A stretch of 64,000 nucleotides of DNA. Origin: Stenotrophomonas maltophilia. Its GTDB lineage: Bacteria > Pseudomonadota > Gammaproteobacteria > Xanthomonadales > Xanthomonadaceae. The notes beneath the pieces are model-generated. The model was not told where the DNA came from. It worked only from the letters and a program-made list of their open reading frames with translations, and made no database searches. The DNA lies in contig NZ_QFHO01000003.1 in assembly GCF_004920835.1 (NCBI RefSeq), positions 62,001-126,000 on the forward strand. Direction: 5' to 3'. Made by a program: the position numbers and the translations under genes. Shown here piece by piece: positions 53,544 to 61,703 of the stretch (positions are counted from its first letter, which is position 1; the number at the start of each line of letters is the position of its first letter).

Positions 53544-54730
53544 GGCTGTGCAACGGCTGCGCCGGCAGCATCGCGGGACTGGACCAGTACCACCTGCTCG
53601 CCCTGCTGCAGGCCGCTGCGCACTTCCACGTTGATCTGGTCGTCCAGCCCGGTGGTGACGCGCCGCGGCGCAGGCTGGCCATCCGCGCCGCGTACCTGCA
53701 CGCTGTAGCTGCCATCGGCGGCACGCGCACCCAGTGCGGCCGAGGGAATGGTCAGCACGCCCTTGGCACGCCCCAGAACGATGCGCACCTGTGCCGTCAT
53801 GTAGCTGCGCAGTCGACCATCAGCGTTGTCCACGTCGAACTGACCGTTGTAGTACATGGCCGTGCGGCTGGCGCCCACCGAAGCGCTGGCGGGCGCGAAG
53901 CCGGAGGTGTCTTCGTTGGTGATCGAGTCGGGTGCCGGTGCGATGTCGCGCAGCGTGCTGCTGTAGCGTCGGTCGCTGTCGCCCAGGATGGTGAAGAACG
54001 CCTCCTGTCCCAGTGCGGTGTGGACCACGTCGGCCTCGGAGATTTCGGCGTAGACGGTCATCACGTCCTGGTTGCCGAGCATCACGATGGTCGGTGCGCT
54101 CTGTACCGCATTGACTGTCTGGCCCTGTCGCGCGACCACGGCCAGCACGGTGCCATCGGTGGGCGCAGTGATGCGGGTGTAGCCCAGGTTGGTCTGTGCC
54201 ACATCCACATCGGTCTGGCGCTGCACCACCTCGCCATCGAGTGCGGCGATCTGTTCACGGGTAGCATCGACCTTGGCCTTGGCCGCATCGTAGTCTGCGC
54301 GCGCGACCAGTTGCCTTGACACCAGAGCCTGCTGGCGTTGAAGGGTCAGCTGGTACTGGCGCAGGTCGGTGGCCAGCGCGTCGCGGTTGGCACGCGCGGT
54401 GCGCTGTGCCGCCTGCGCACTCAACAACGCGTTGCGCTGGGTGCGTGAATCGATATCGGCAATCGGATCGCCAGCTTTCACCTTGTCGCCCAGCTTCACA
54501 TGCAAGGTCTCGATGCGGCCGGAGACCTGCGCGCCCACGCTCACCAGTCGCGAGGGCTTCAGTGTTCCGGTGGCTTCCACGACCTGTTCGATGTTGCCGC
54601 GGGTGACCGGTGCCACCTGCAGTTGCGGTGGTGGTGCGGGCCAGAGCCACGCGAAGAGCACCAACAGGATACAGAGGACTGCAGCAGCAATGATCAGCGC
54701 GCGGCGGCGGCTGTGCGGTGCGGCGCTCAT
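53540..54730 (-). CDS. macA: MacA-type periplasmic adaptor
   Basis: 396 residues. N-terminal membrane anchor (LIIAAAVLCILLVLFAWLW), then membrane-fusion-protein parts: lipoyl-like ATGTLKPSRLVSVGAQVSGRIETLHV, coiled-coil hairpin with DVAQTNLGYTRITAPTDGTVLAV, beta-barrel and membrane-proximal domain (VLTIPSAALGARAADGSYSVQV). Couples MacB to an outer-membrane channel. The stop overlaps the macB start. Confidence 0.92.
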   Translation of the reverse strand: MSAAPHSRRRALIIAAAVLCILLVLFAWLWPAPPPQLQVAPVTRGNIEQVVEATGTLKPSRLVSVGAQVSGRIETLHVKLGDKVKAGDPIADIDSRTQRNALLSAQAAQRTARANRDALATDLRQYQLTLQRQQALVSRQLVARADYDAAKAKVDATREQIAALDGEVVQRQTDVDVAQTNLGYTRITAPTDGTVLAVVARQGQTVNAVQSAPTIVMLGNQDVMTVYAEISEADVVHTALGQEAFFTILGDSDRRYSSTLRDIAPAPDSITNEDTSGFAPASASVGASRTAMYYNGQFDVDNADGRLRSYMTAQVRIVLGRAKGVLTIPSAALGARAADGSYSVQVRGADGQPAPRRVTTGLDDQINVEVRSGLQQGEQVVLVQSRDAAGAAVAQP

Positions 54731-54865
54731 CGGTACAGCATCCAGAAAAGACAGTGCATCGTGTGTCCTCGCGACAGATGGGATTGCACGCCGGCAGGGC
54801 AGGCGTGGATGGCCGTCGAGTCTCGATGCGCTGGATTGCGTGAACCTTGCGGTGGTGCGCCCGTT

Positions 54866-55315
54866 TCAGGAGGCAACGCCGAGCGTGAGCAGTGCCATCG
54901 CGATGAACTGGAGCACGCTGCCGAGCGCCAGCAGCGCATGGTGCAGGCGTTGTACCGCTGTGTGCAGGCTCGAAAGCTGGCATAGCGCGCCGACGACCAG
55001 CACGGCACATGCAGTAGCGGGCAGCCTCGCGGCAGCTGCGCTGATCGCGATGATCAGCAATGTTGCAGCAAACATCACGGCAGCCGCATATGCATGCAGG
55101 GTCTGCAGGAACTGAGGAACGGGGCGCGATGCAGCTCCCCGCCACACTGCCAGCATGTGCAGTGCGGCATGCACGACGACGAACACCACCACGGCGGTGG
55201 TCGTTGGGTGCGCGTGCCGATAGGCTGAGGCCACCAGCGCAAGGCCTGGGAGCAGCAGGAACAGGGCGGCGAACAGGCGGATCAGCACGCCTGCCCGCTC
55301 GCGTTCGGGAATCAT
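54866..55315 (-). CDS. Small integral membrane protein of unknown function
   Basis: 149 residues from ATG 55315; the same frame extends to 55492, but the additional region is Pro/Thr-rich and unlikely to be translated. Four membrane segments: LIRLFAALFLLLPGLALVA, TTTAVVVFVVVHAALHMLAV, AYAAAVMFAATLLIIAISAAA and LLALGSVLQFIAMALLTLGV. No motif seen. It sits upstream of macA with about 135 bases between; possibly a small accessory of the exporter, but nothing specific supports that. Confidence 0.55.
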   Translation of the reverse strand: MIPERERAGVLIRLFAALFLLLPGLALVASAYRHAHPTTTAVVVFVVVHAALHMLAVWRGAASRPVPQFLQTLHAYAAAVMFAATLLIIAISAAAARLPATACAVLVVGALCQLSSLHTAVQRLHHALLALGSVLQFIAMALLTLGVAS

Positions 55316-55605
55316 CCGCAGCCAGTGCGGCCAGTGTTCAAGCCCACGCGCGCGGCCTGCATGCGCGCGGCAGTTCCACGCTGCGGCGGTCAGGCTGGGC
55401 GCATTCCGAGGAGGCGTGGTAGGTGTGGAAGAGGGCGGTGGAGAAGCTCCCTGTGTCACATGCAGGCTTCCTGTCAGATCCGGACGCAGCACCTTCAGCG
55501 GTGCAACTCACCTGGATGCTGGGCAGAGAACATTGCCGCAACCTTGCGCATCAACCGCGGCGGATGCGCGTGGACAGCCGGTAGTCATACACGTGGGGGA
55601 AGCGC

Positions 55606-56955
55606 TCAGTGCGCCCGCGTCGATGCGCTGGTGACGCCTGGATGCAGGGGGAACTCGACGCGGATCAGGGCGCCGCCACTGGGTGCATCCAGAATCGTGA
55701 CGTGGCCGCCGTGGCGGTCGATCACCTGCCGCACCAGGTTCAAGCCCAATCCGGCGCCAGTCTGCCGGGGGCGCAGGCGCTGGAAGGGTTCGAACACGCG
55801 TTCGCGCTGGTCGACCGGAATGCCGGGGCCATCGTCTTCCACCTCAAGGCAGCTGCCCTGCACGCGCACGATGATGTGGCGTCCACCGTGCTCGGCGGCA
55901 TTCAGCACCAGGTTGGAGAGCACCCGTTCGATGGCACCGGACTCGCCCAGCACCGGGAAGTTCGGTTCCATGGCCACGGCGACTGTCTTGTCGGACTGGA
56001 TCAACAGGGGGGCCAGATCAGCGACGACCCGCTTGGCCACGCGGGCCAGGTTGAGGGAGTCCTTCGGCCCATCCGCTTCCATGCGGTGCAGGTCCAGCAG
56101 CTGCTCGGCCAGTGTTGCCAGCCGAGCGACCTCCACGGTCAGGCTACGCGAGGTGGAGTCGTCGGCCGCATCGATCTTCACCCGCAGGATGGCGATGGGC
56201 GTACGTAGCTCATGGGCGGCAGCGGCGATGAAGCGACGTTGCCGTTCGTGCCCTTCGTCCAGACGGTCAAGCGCTTCGTTCACCGCTGCAACCAGGGGGG
56301 CGATCTCGACCGGTACTGCGGTCTCCGTCAGGCGGATACCGCGGCGGCTGGCAGAGATGTTGCGGGCTTCCTGCGCGATGCGTTCCACACCGGCCAGCGC
56401 GCGGCGCACGATGATCGGGGTCAGGATGATAGTGGCCAGGCCCAGCAGCAGGAAGATCGGCAGGGTGATGATGTGTGCGGCCAGCGCCATCTGCCAGGTC
56501 AGCGAATCGGTTTCGCCATGGGCCATGATGGTCAGCTTGCCGGCCGGGCCGCTGTGCTGGCGTATCACCACGGCCAGACCGTCGTTGCGGCCGCGTCCGC
56601 GCAGGTCGCCATAGGGAATTCCGTCCAGGGCGCCAACCAGCGACGCGTACGCTGGCGGGACATGGCCGAATGTCACATGGTGGCCCTGCTCATCCTCGGC
56701 GATGAACCACGCGCCGGGGACGATCTTCAGCAGCTCGGCCAGCTCCGGCGTGTGTTCCACATACAGTTCGCCCTTGCTGTCGCGGTGAACGGCCTCTGCC
56801 GCCACCGGGGCGAAGGTCTGGATGGTGTAGTAGCCGCCACTGTCAACACGCACCAGCACCATCAGCAGGGCGAAGAACGCCACCAGTAGCGCAAGCAGCT
56901 GGTAGATCAGTGTCTTGACGATCAGCGGGCGCTTGAGTGAGGGACGACGCGCCAT
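55606..56955 (-). CDS. Sensor histidine kinase (QseC/PmrB-like)
   Basis: 449 residues. Two membrane segments (about 15-36 and 163-184) flank a periplasmic sensor loop of ~125 residues, then a HAMP-like linker and the kinase: phospho-accepting His248 in AAAAHELRTPIAI, N-box NLVLNAAEHGG, G1 VEDDGPGIPVD and G2 GAGLGLNLVRQVIDRHGG. The sensor part has no recognised fold. It starts within the stop codon of the response regulator (one-base overlap), so translation is coupled. Confidence 0.9.
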   Translation of the reverse strand: MARRPSLKRPLIVKTLIYQLLALLVAFFALLMVLVRVDSGGYYTIQTFAPVAAEAVHRDSKGELYVEHTPELAELLKIVPGAWFIAEDEQGHHVTFGHVPPAYASLVGALDGIPYGDLRGRGRNDGLAVVIRQHSGPAGKLTIMAHGETDSLTWQMALAAHIITLPIFLLLGLATIILTPIIVRRALAGVERIAQEARNISASRRGIRLTETAVPVEIAPLVAAVNEALDRLDEGHERQRRFIAAAAHELRTPIAILRVKIDAADDSTSRSLTVEVARLATLAEQLLDLHRMEADGPKDSLNLARVAKRVVADLAPLLIQSDKTVAVAMEPNFPVLGESGAIERVLSNLVLNAAEHGGRHIIVRVQGSCLEVEDDGPGIPVDQRERVFEPFQRLRPRQTGAGLGLNLVRQVIDRHGGHVTILDAPSGGALIRVEFPLHPGVTSASTRAH

Positions 56956-57629
56956 TACTTCGTTTCCCGCATCAGATAGCCGACGCCGCGGATGGCATGG
57001 ATTTCCACCCCCGCATCAGCGTCGGCCAGCTTGCGCCGCAAGCGTGAGACATGCGAGTCCAGCGTGTTTGAATGGATGCCGTCGTCGAAGCCGTACACTG
57101 CCATTTCAATGGACTCGCGCAGCACCGTGCGGCCCAGTCGACGGGTGAGGGCCGCCAGCACGCGGATCTCGCGCCGCGGAAGCTCCAGTCGCTGTCCGCC
57201 AACGCTGGCCTCGCCCGAGGCGGGATCGAACAGGAGCCGGCCGATGCTCACCGGCTCGACCTGCATGCCACTTGGCCGGCGCGCGGCCGCACGGATCCGC
57301 GCGAACAGCTCCTCCAGCGCGAACGGCTTGGCCAGGTAATCGTCGGCTCCCTCATCCAGGCCGGTGATGCGGTCCGGCAACTGTCCCAGCGCGCTCAGTA
57401 CGATGATCGGCACTCCGGGGTTGCGCCCACGAAGCACCGGAATCAGGCCCAGCCCGTCACCATCGGGCAGAGTGCGGTCCAGCAGCACCAGGTCGTGTGG
57501 CCCGGAAAGTGCGGCTTCGCGAGCCAGTGCCAGGGTATTGGCCAGGTCCACCACATAGCGCTCGCGCTGCAAGGCAGACTTCAAGGTGGCAGCCAGTTCG
57601 GCTTCGTCTTCGATCAGCAGGATGTGCAT
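56955..57629 (-). CDS. OmpR-family response regulator (QseB/PmrA-like)
   Basis: 224 residues from ATG 57629. Receiver domain with IEDEAELA, phosphorylation Asp51 (VLLDRTLPDGDG) and the Lys105-type LAKPFALEEL; DNA-binding winged helix with LPRREIRVLAAL, RRLGRTVLRESI, SNTLDSHVSRLRRKL and IRGVGYLMRE. Cognate kinase downstream. Targets are not readable; the neighbouring macAB is a candidate by position, though 900 bases and one gene intervene. Confidence 0.92.
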   Translation of the reverse strand: MHILLIEDEAELAATLKSALQRERYVVDLANTLALAREAALSGPHDLVLLDRTLPDGDGLGLIPVLRGRNPGVPIIVLSALGQLPDRITGLDEGADDYLAKPFALEELFARIRAAARRPSGMQVEPVSIGRLLFDPASGEASVGGQRLELPRREIRVLAALTRRLGRTVLRESIEMAVYGFDDGIHSNTLDSHVSRLRRKLADADAGVEIHAIRGVGYLMRETK

Positions 57630-57843
57630 CGGCGGGAATCGGGCGGGAAGGAGGGCGCAGGAGGGGGCTTCGGCACGCGCCGGCACCGTATTACAGGAAC
57701 ATTGCGTGAACATGGCGTGCCTTCAGGGCCTGCCGATGATGTCGAAACGCCGTTGCGGCGCGGGCCGCCGGGCGCAAGGTTCGCGCAATCCGGGCACTCC
57801 AGCCTTGGCGCCCATTTGCTGATTCCCAACCCCTGGAGTACCC

Positions 57844-58125
57844 ATGAAGTTGTTCATCCCGCTGTTGTTCGTTGCCGTTCTGGGCGGCTGCACCACCGCC
57901 AAGATGACCGTTACCCCCGACGGCCGGCGTGGCGTTTCCATCGACTGCAGCGGCTCCAGTTCCTGGAGTGGCTGCTACGAAAAGGCCGGGCAGATGTGCC
58001 CGGGTGGCTATGTTGTCTTCAGCAAGGATGGCGATGAAGGGAACGCCATCGCCGTGGGCAACAGGAACGGCTTCACCTCCACCCAGATGGCCACCCGCGC
58101 GATGCTGGTGTCCTGCTCGCACTGA
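57844..58125 (+). CDS. Small lipoprotein
   Basis: 93 residues. Lipobox LGGC (Cys16) follows a good signal peptide; CTGGAG precedes the start. The mature part has five more cysteines (IDCSG, SGCYEK, QMCPGG, LVSCSH) and looks like a small disulfide-containing globule. No family recognised. Ends in a strong hairpin shared with the opposite gene. Confidence 0.7.
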   Translation: MKLFIPLLFVAVLGGCTTAKMTVTPDGRRGVSIDCSGSSSWSGCYEKAGQMCPGGYVVFSKDGDEGNAIAVGNRNGFTSTQMATRAMLVSCSH

Positions 58126-58169
58126 TGCCGGCAGGGGAGGTGGGTTGCCACCTCCCTGGTGTCCAATGC

Positions 58170-58197
58170 AACGATGCCCCTCGGAAGGGGCATCGTT
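58170..58197. terminator. Probable bidirectional terminator
   Basis: 12-bp perfect stem AACGATGCCCCT / AGGGGCATCGTT with CGGA loop, in the gap between the two convergent genes. No strong T-tract, so termination efficiency is uncertain. Confidence 0.6.
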
Positions 58198-58202
58198 GGG
58201 GT

Positions 58203-58673
58203 TTACGGCGTTGTCTTCGCCTGACGCGGATCGGCAATGATGCGCGAGGGCGATCCATACAGAACCAGGACCCGCATGCCGGCACTGAACACAGGATCGG
58301 GGCCTTGCACGACGGTCATCAGATTGCCGTTCTCGGTCTGCACCACGTATTCCAGGCCCTTGGCCTGCGAAAGCGCGCGTTCGGAAGCCGCACCGGCAAT
58401 CGCGCCCACCACCAGGCCGCCGATGGCACCGATGGCCGCAGCCTGATCGCTGCCACCGATGGTGGAGCCAGCCACACCGCCGGCGGCAGCTCCAGCAACG
58501 GCTCCACCTCCCTGCGAACCGTCAATACTGACGGCGCGAACGCTGATGACGGTACCGCTGACAGTCCGATTGACCTGTCCAACCGAGCCGATGGAATAGC
58601 TGTCGGTACGTACGTTGGGCGCGCAGGCCGTCAGCATCGCGGTAACCGATGCGGCCAGCAGCAGACGCTTCAC
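58203..58673 (-). CDS. Glycine-zipper (SlyB-like) outer-membrane lipoprotein
   Basis: 156 residues. Signal peptide with lipobox LTAC (Cys17). Glycine-zipper region GGGAVAGAAAGGVAGSTIGG...AIGAIGGLVVGAIAGAASERA (about 55-100), as in SlyB/Pcp-type outer-membrane lipoproteins, then a beta-rich tail (LEYVVQTENGNLMTVVQGPDP). Overlaps the upstream lipoprotein by 4 bases (ATGA), so the two are an operon. Confidence 0.85.
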   Translation of the reverse strand: MKRLLLAASVTAMLTACAPNVRTDSYSIGSVGQVNRTVSGTVISVRAVSIDGSQGGGAVAGAAAGGVAGSTIGGSDQAAAIGAIGGLVVGAIAGAASERALSQAKGLEYVVQTENGNLMTVVQGPDPVFSAGMRVLVLYGSPSRIIADPRQAKTTP

Positions 58674-59236
58674 GGTGCTTCCTGCTTGTTCGGGAACATC
58701 GGCTTGGACACGTCCACGGTTTCCAGGGCCTGCAGGAACTGGGCGATGTTGTTCTGTGCCGAGCGGCTGATCGATTCACGCGCCCGGACCACACCAGCGA
58801 AGGCATAGTTGAACGGCACTTCCCCCGATGCGCTGACATCCTGCGTATAGACGATGCCACCGGTTGCGCGGTCGATCAGCTCGTAGCGGGCGACCGTCTT
58901 GGTGGTCATCGAGGCGCCGAAGCTCGGAATGTCGATCGCCAGGATCTTCACCGACAGGCTCAGCTTCACCGGCGCGTCGTCGCGGAAGACGGCCATCTTG
59001 TTCAGCGCTTCGGTCAGCGCGTTCTGCCACATCTGCGGGACTTCGTGCTGGGCCTGGGCGGGAATCTTGCCCTTGGCCTCATCCGGACGTGCCAGCGTGA
59101 CCGTCAGTGACTTCAGCTCGCCGTCGATCTTCTTGCTGCTGACCCCGACGTTCGGGACCGAGAAATTGAGCGGCGGATTGGTGGTGCAACCCACCAGCGA
59201 CGCAGCGATGATCGCTGCGAACAGGAACTTCTTCAT
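58670..59236 (-). CDS. Lipoprotein of unknown function
   Basis: 188 residues from ATG 59236 (AGGGGAAAATGG upstream). Lipobox LVGC (Cys17). A beta-rich mature domain (LSLSVKILAIDIPSFGASMTTKTVARYEL, GGIVYTQDVSASGEVPFNYAFAG) ends with ESISRSAQNNIAQFLQALE. The last segment is reminiscent of UDP-N-acetylglucosamine/YajG-like small lipoproteins, but I would not name it. Co-translated with the glycine-zipper protein downstream. Confidence 0.65.
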   Translation of the reverse strand: MKKFLFAAIIAASLVGCTTNPPLNFSVPNVGVSSKKIDGELKSLTVTLARPDEAKGKIPAQAQHEVPQMWQNALTEALNKMAVFRDDAPVKLSLSVKILAIDIPSFGASMTTKTVARYELIDRATGGIVYTQDVSASGEVPFNYAFAGVVRARESISRSAQNNIAQFLQALETVDVSKPMFPNKQEAP

Positions 59237-59450
59237 CCATTTTCCCCTGTGATTGCGTTGGAACATCCATGGTGAATCGTGTGCTGGCCCGCAACGCTCC
59301 TGCTGCACCGCAATTACCGCCGATGGTCGGCTGCGAGCGTGGCTGACTGCGCGCAAGAATACCCGAATCACAGCGGATCGCGGCCTTGCTGCTCCGCACC
59401 AAAAGAGGCGTGCCAAAGGCGAGGCAACAGGGCTGCGGAGGTTCCCCTTC

Positions 59451-61586
59451 TCAGAAACTGTAAGCGGCCTGCAGATACACCCGTCGCGGCTCACCTGGGA
59501 AATGCCCGTTGCGCTCGATGAAGCCGCTGGCTGCATATACCTTGTCGAACAGGTTCTTGACGTTGGCCTGGAACTGCCATTGCTTCCAGCTGGTCTTCCA
59601 GCTCATGTCGAACACGGTGTAAGCCTTCACCGTCTGCCCGTCCAGACTGACGCGCTCACCCACATGGTCAGCACCAAAGCCGATGGCCGAATTGAGCGCC
59701 GGCAGGTCGTAGCGCGTCCACAGACCTAATTTGTTGCGCGGCGCATTGGCGAAGCGGTTGCCGGAGGCATTGGTGATGCCGCTTGGACCTGCGTCCTTCA
59801 CCCGCGCGTCGTTGTAGGCGTAGGTCAGGTTCAATACCCAGTGATCGGTGACGTCGGCCAGCAGGTCCAGCTCCATGCCGGTGCTGCGCACCAGGCCCAG
59901 TGCGGCCAGCTGGTTCACGCCGCCAATCACTTCGCCCGTGGCCTGCACGATGTTGCTGCGGTCAATCCGGTAGGCCGCCAAGTTCAAGGTCACGCGGTCG
60001 GCCAGCAGGGATTTCATGCCCACCTCCCACTGCTTGCTGCGCTCGGCATCGAACGGGCCACCGGCGGCGGGATTCTGGTTGGCCGCGCTCTGCGGTACGA
60101 AGCCGCTGGCCACGTTGGCGTAGACATTCAGGCCTTCGCGGACGGTGAACGTGCTGCCCAGCCGCCAGCTGAGGTCGTTGCCATCCACGCTGCTGCCGGC
60201 AATGCGGTCGTCGTCCTTGAAGCCATCCCAGCGCAGCCCGGCCAGCAGGTGCCAGCGAGCGGTCAGCGCCAGTTCGTCCTGCAGGTAAGCGCCGTAGCGC
60301 TTGCTGCGGGTGGACGTGCTACGCCACGGCAGGGCAGCCAGGTTGTAGTCGTGCCAGGTGCTGGCCCCGTACACGGGATTGAACAGGTCGATGCCTCGCA
60401 CCGGCCCGGCGCCACGTGCAAGGTCGGCGCTGTTGGCGGTCTGTGCAGTGAAATCCGCATCCAGCTGATACACGTCCGCGCCGAACAGCACCTTGTGCTC
60501 GACGGCGCCGGTATTCACCCGCCAGACCGCGTTGCCATTGGCAGTGAATGCCTCGTTGTCGCGGATCTGGTTGCGCAGCTGGCGGGTCATCCACTCGGCC
60601 ACGCCATCGCGGTCACGGTCGATCAGCCCCATTGGCTCGTGATACATCTGGTGCTCGTTGTTGCTGAACCAGCGTGCGGCGAAATCGACGTCCAGGTTGT
60701 CGCGCGGTGCGAAGCGGTACTGCGCCAGCGCCACCTTGGCGCGCATGTCGAGAAAGTCACTGGTCTCGTTGTGGTTCCAGCGGCGGTCGGTCAGGAAGGT
60801 GCCCGCATCATTCACCGGCACGCCGCGCAAGCGGTTGCCGCCCAGGTTCTGGGTGATGTCGGTGAACTGCAGCACCAGCTCGCCGGTCTGGCCAACATCG
60901 AAGGCCAATGAGGCATCACCGATCACGCTCTCGCTGTCGGCATTCCAGCGCACACCCTGCTCGGTGTCGGCGTACAGGCCGGCGCGGTAGCGCACGCTGC
61001 CAGCGGCATTCAATGGAGCCGTGCCTTCGATCGAGCCGGCGCGGAAATCCCGGTTGCCCATCTGCACTTCGATACGGCGCTCAGCGACCGCCCTGGGCTT
61101 GCGCGTGACATAGTTGATGACGCCGCCGGCGTCGCCACCACCGTAGAGTGCGCCGGCCGGTCCCTTCAGCACTTCCACGCGTTCGATGTTGAACAGCTGT
61201 GGTACCGAGAATCCCGCGTACGGGTCGCCGCGCAGGCCGTCATACAGCACGTTCTCCTGGCGGAAGCCGCGCAGGGTCACGCCGGCATAGCTGAAATAGC
61301 TGACGCCGCTGATGCTGCGATAGAGGTCGGTCACCTGACGCGCGGCCTGATCGTCGATCAGCTCGCGCGGGATCACCTGGATCGACTGTGGGACCAACTC
61401 GAGCGGTGTATCGGTGCGGGTGCCGACCGCAGCGTCGTCCACCCGGTACAGCGTCTGTGCGCGGCCGCGCACTTCGACGGAATCCAGCTTCTTCGGCGGG
61501 CCATCCGCCGCATGGGCGGGGAGGGGTGTCAGGGCAATGGCCAGAGCGGCGCAAAGGGGGTACCTACAGAGCGATGGGAGGGCCAT
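59451..61586 (-). CDS. TonB-dependent siderophore receptor
   Basis: 711 residues. Signal peptide (ending AHAAD), TonB box-like KLDSVEVRG, plug domain with ELVPQSIQVIPRELIDDQ (the siderophore-type signature) and NIERVEVLKGPAGALYGGGDAGGVINYVTRKP, then a beta-barrel ending YLQAAYSF. The FoxA/FhuE/FpvA-like plug suggests a hydroxamate or similar ferric siderophore. A Fur box (61612-61630) lies about 25 bases upstream of the start, so iron limitation should induce it. It relies on TonB, such as the genes at 35.2-36.6 kb. Confidence 0.93.
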   Translation of the reverse strand: MALPSLCRYPLCAALAIALTPLPAHAADGPPKKLDSVEVRGRAQTLYRVDDAAVGTRTDTPLELVPQSIQVIPRELIDDQAARQVTDLYRSISGVSYFSYAGVTLRGFRQENVLYDGLRGDPYAGFSVPQLFNIERVEVLKGPAGALYGGGDAGGVINYVTRKPRAVAERRIEVQMGNRDFRAGSIEGTAPLNAAGSVRYRAGLYADTEQGVRWNADSESVIGDASLAFDVGQTGELVLQFTDITQNLGGNRLRGVPVNDAGTFLTDRRWNHNETSDFLDMRAKVALAQYRFAPRDNLDVDFAARWFSNNEHQMYHEPMGLIDRDRDGVAEWMTRQLRNQIRDNEAFTANGNAVWRVNTGAVEHKVLFGADVYQLDADFTAQTANSADLARGAGPVRGIDLFNPVYGASTWHDYNLAALPWRSTSTRSKRYGAYLQDELALTARWHLLAGLRWDGFKDDDRIAGSSVDGNDLSWRLGSTFTVREGLNVYANVASGFVPQSAANQNPAAGGPFDAERSKQWEVGMKSLLADRVTLNLAAYRIDRSNIVQATGEVIGGVNQLAALGLVRSTGMELDLLADVTDHWVLNLTYAYNDARVKDAGPSGITNASGNRFANAPRNKLGLWTRYDLPALNSAIGFGADHVGERVSLDGQTVKAYTVFDMSWKTSWKQWQFQANVKNLFDKVYAASGFIERNGHFPGEPRRVYLQAAYSF

Positions 61587-61611
61587 GGGGGCGACAGTAT
61601 GGATTTCAAAT

Positions 61612-61630
61612 GAGAAAGACTATCATTTGC
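61612..61630 (-). promoter_or_regulatory. Fur box upstream of siderophore receptor
   Basis: GCAAATGATAGTCTTTCTC (minus strand) matches the 19-base Fur consensus GATAATGATAATCATTATC at 14 of 19 positions, and it is in the promoter region of the receptor gene. Confidence 0.7.
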
Positions 61631-61703
61631 ATTGTCATAGTGCCGCTTCGCCGATCATGCGCTGCCCGCCCGGTCAGGGTGGGCAGCGCCGGGAGCGTGC
61701 ATC

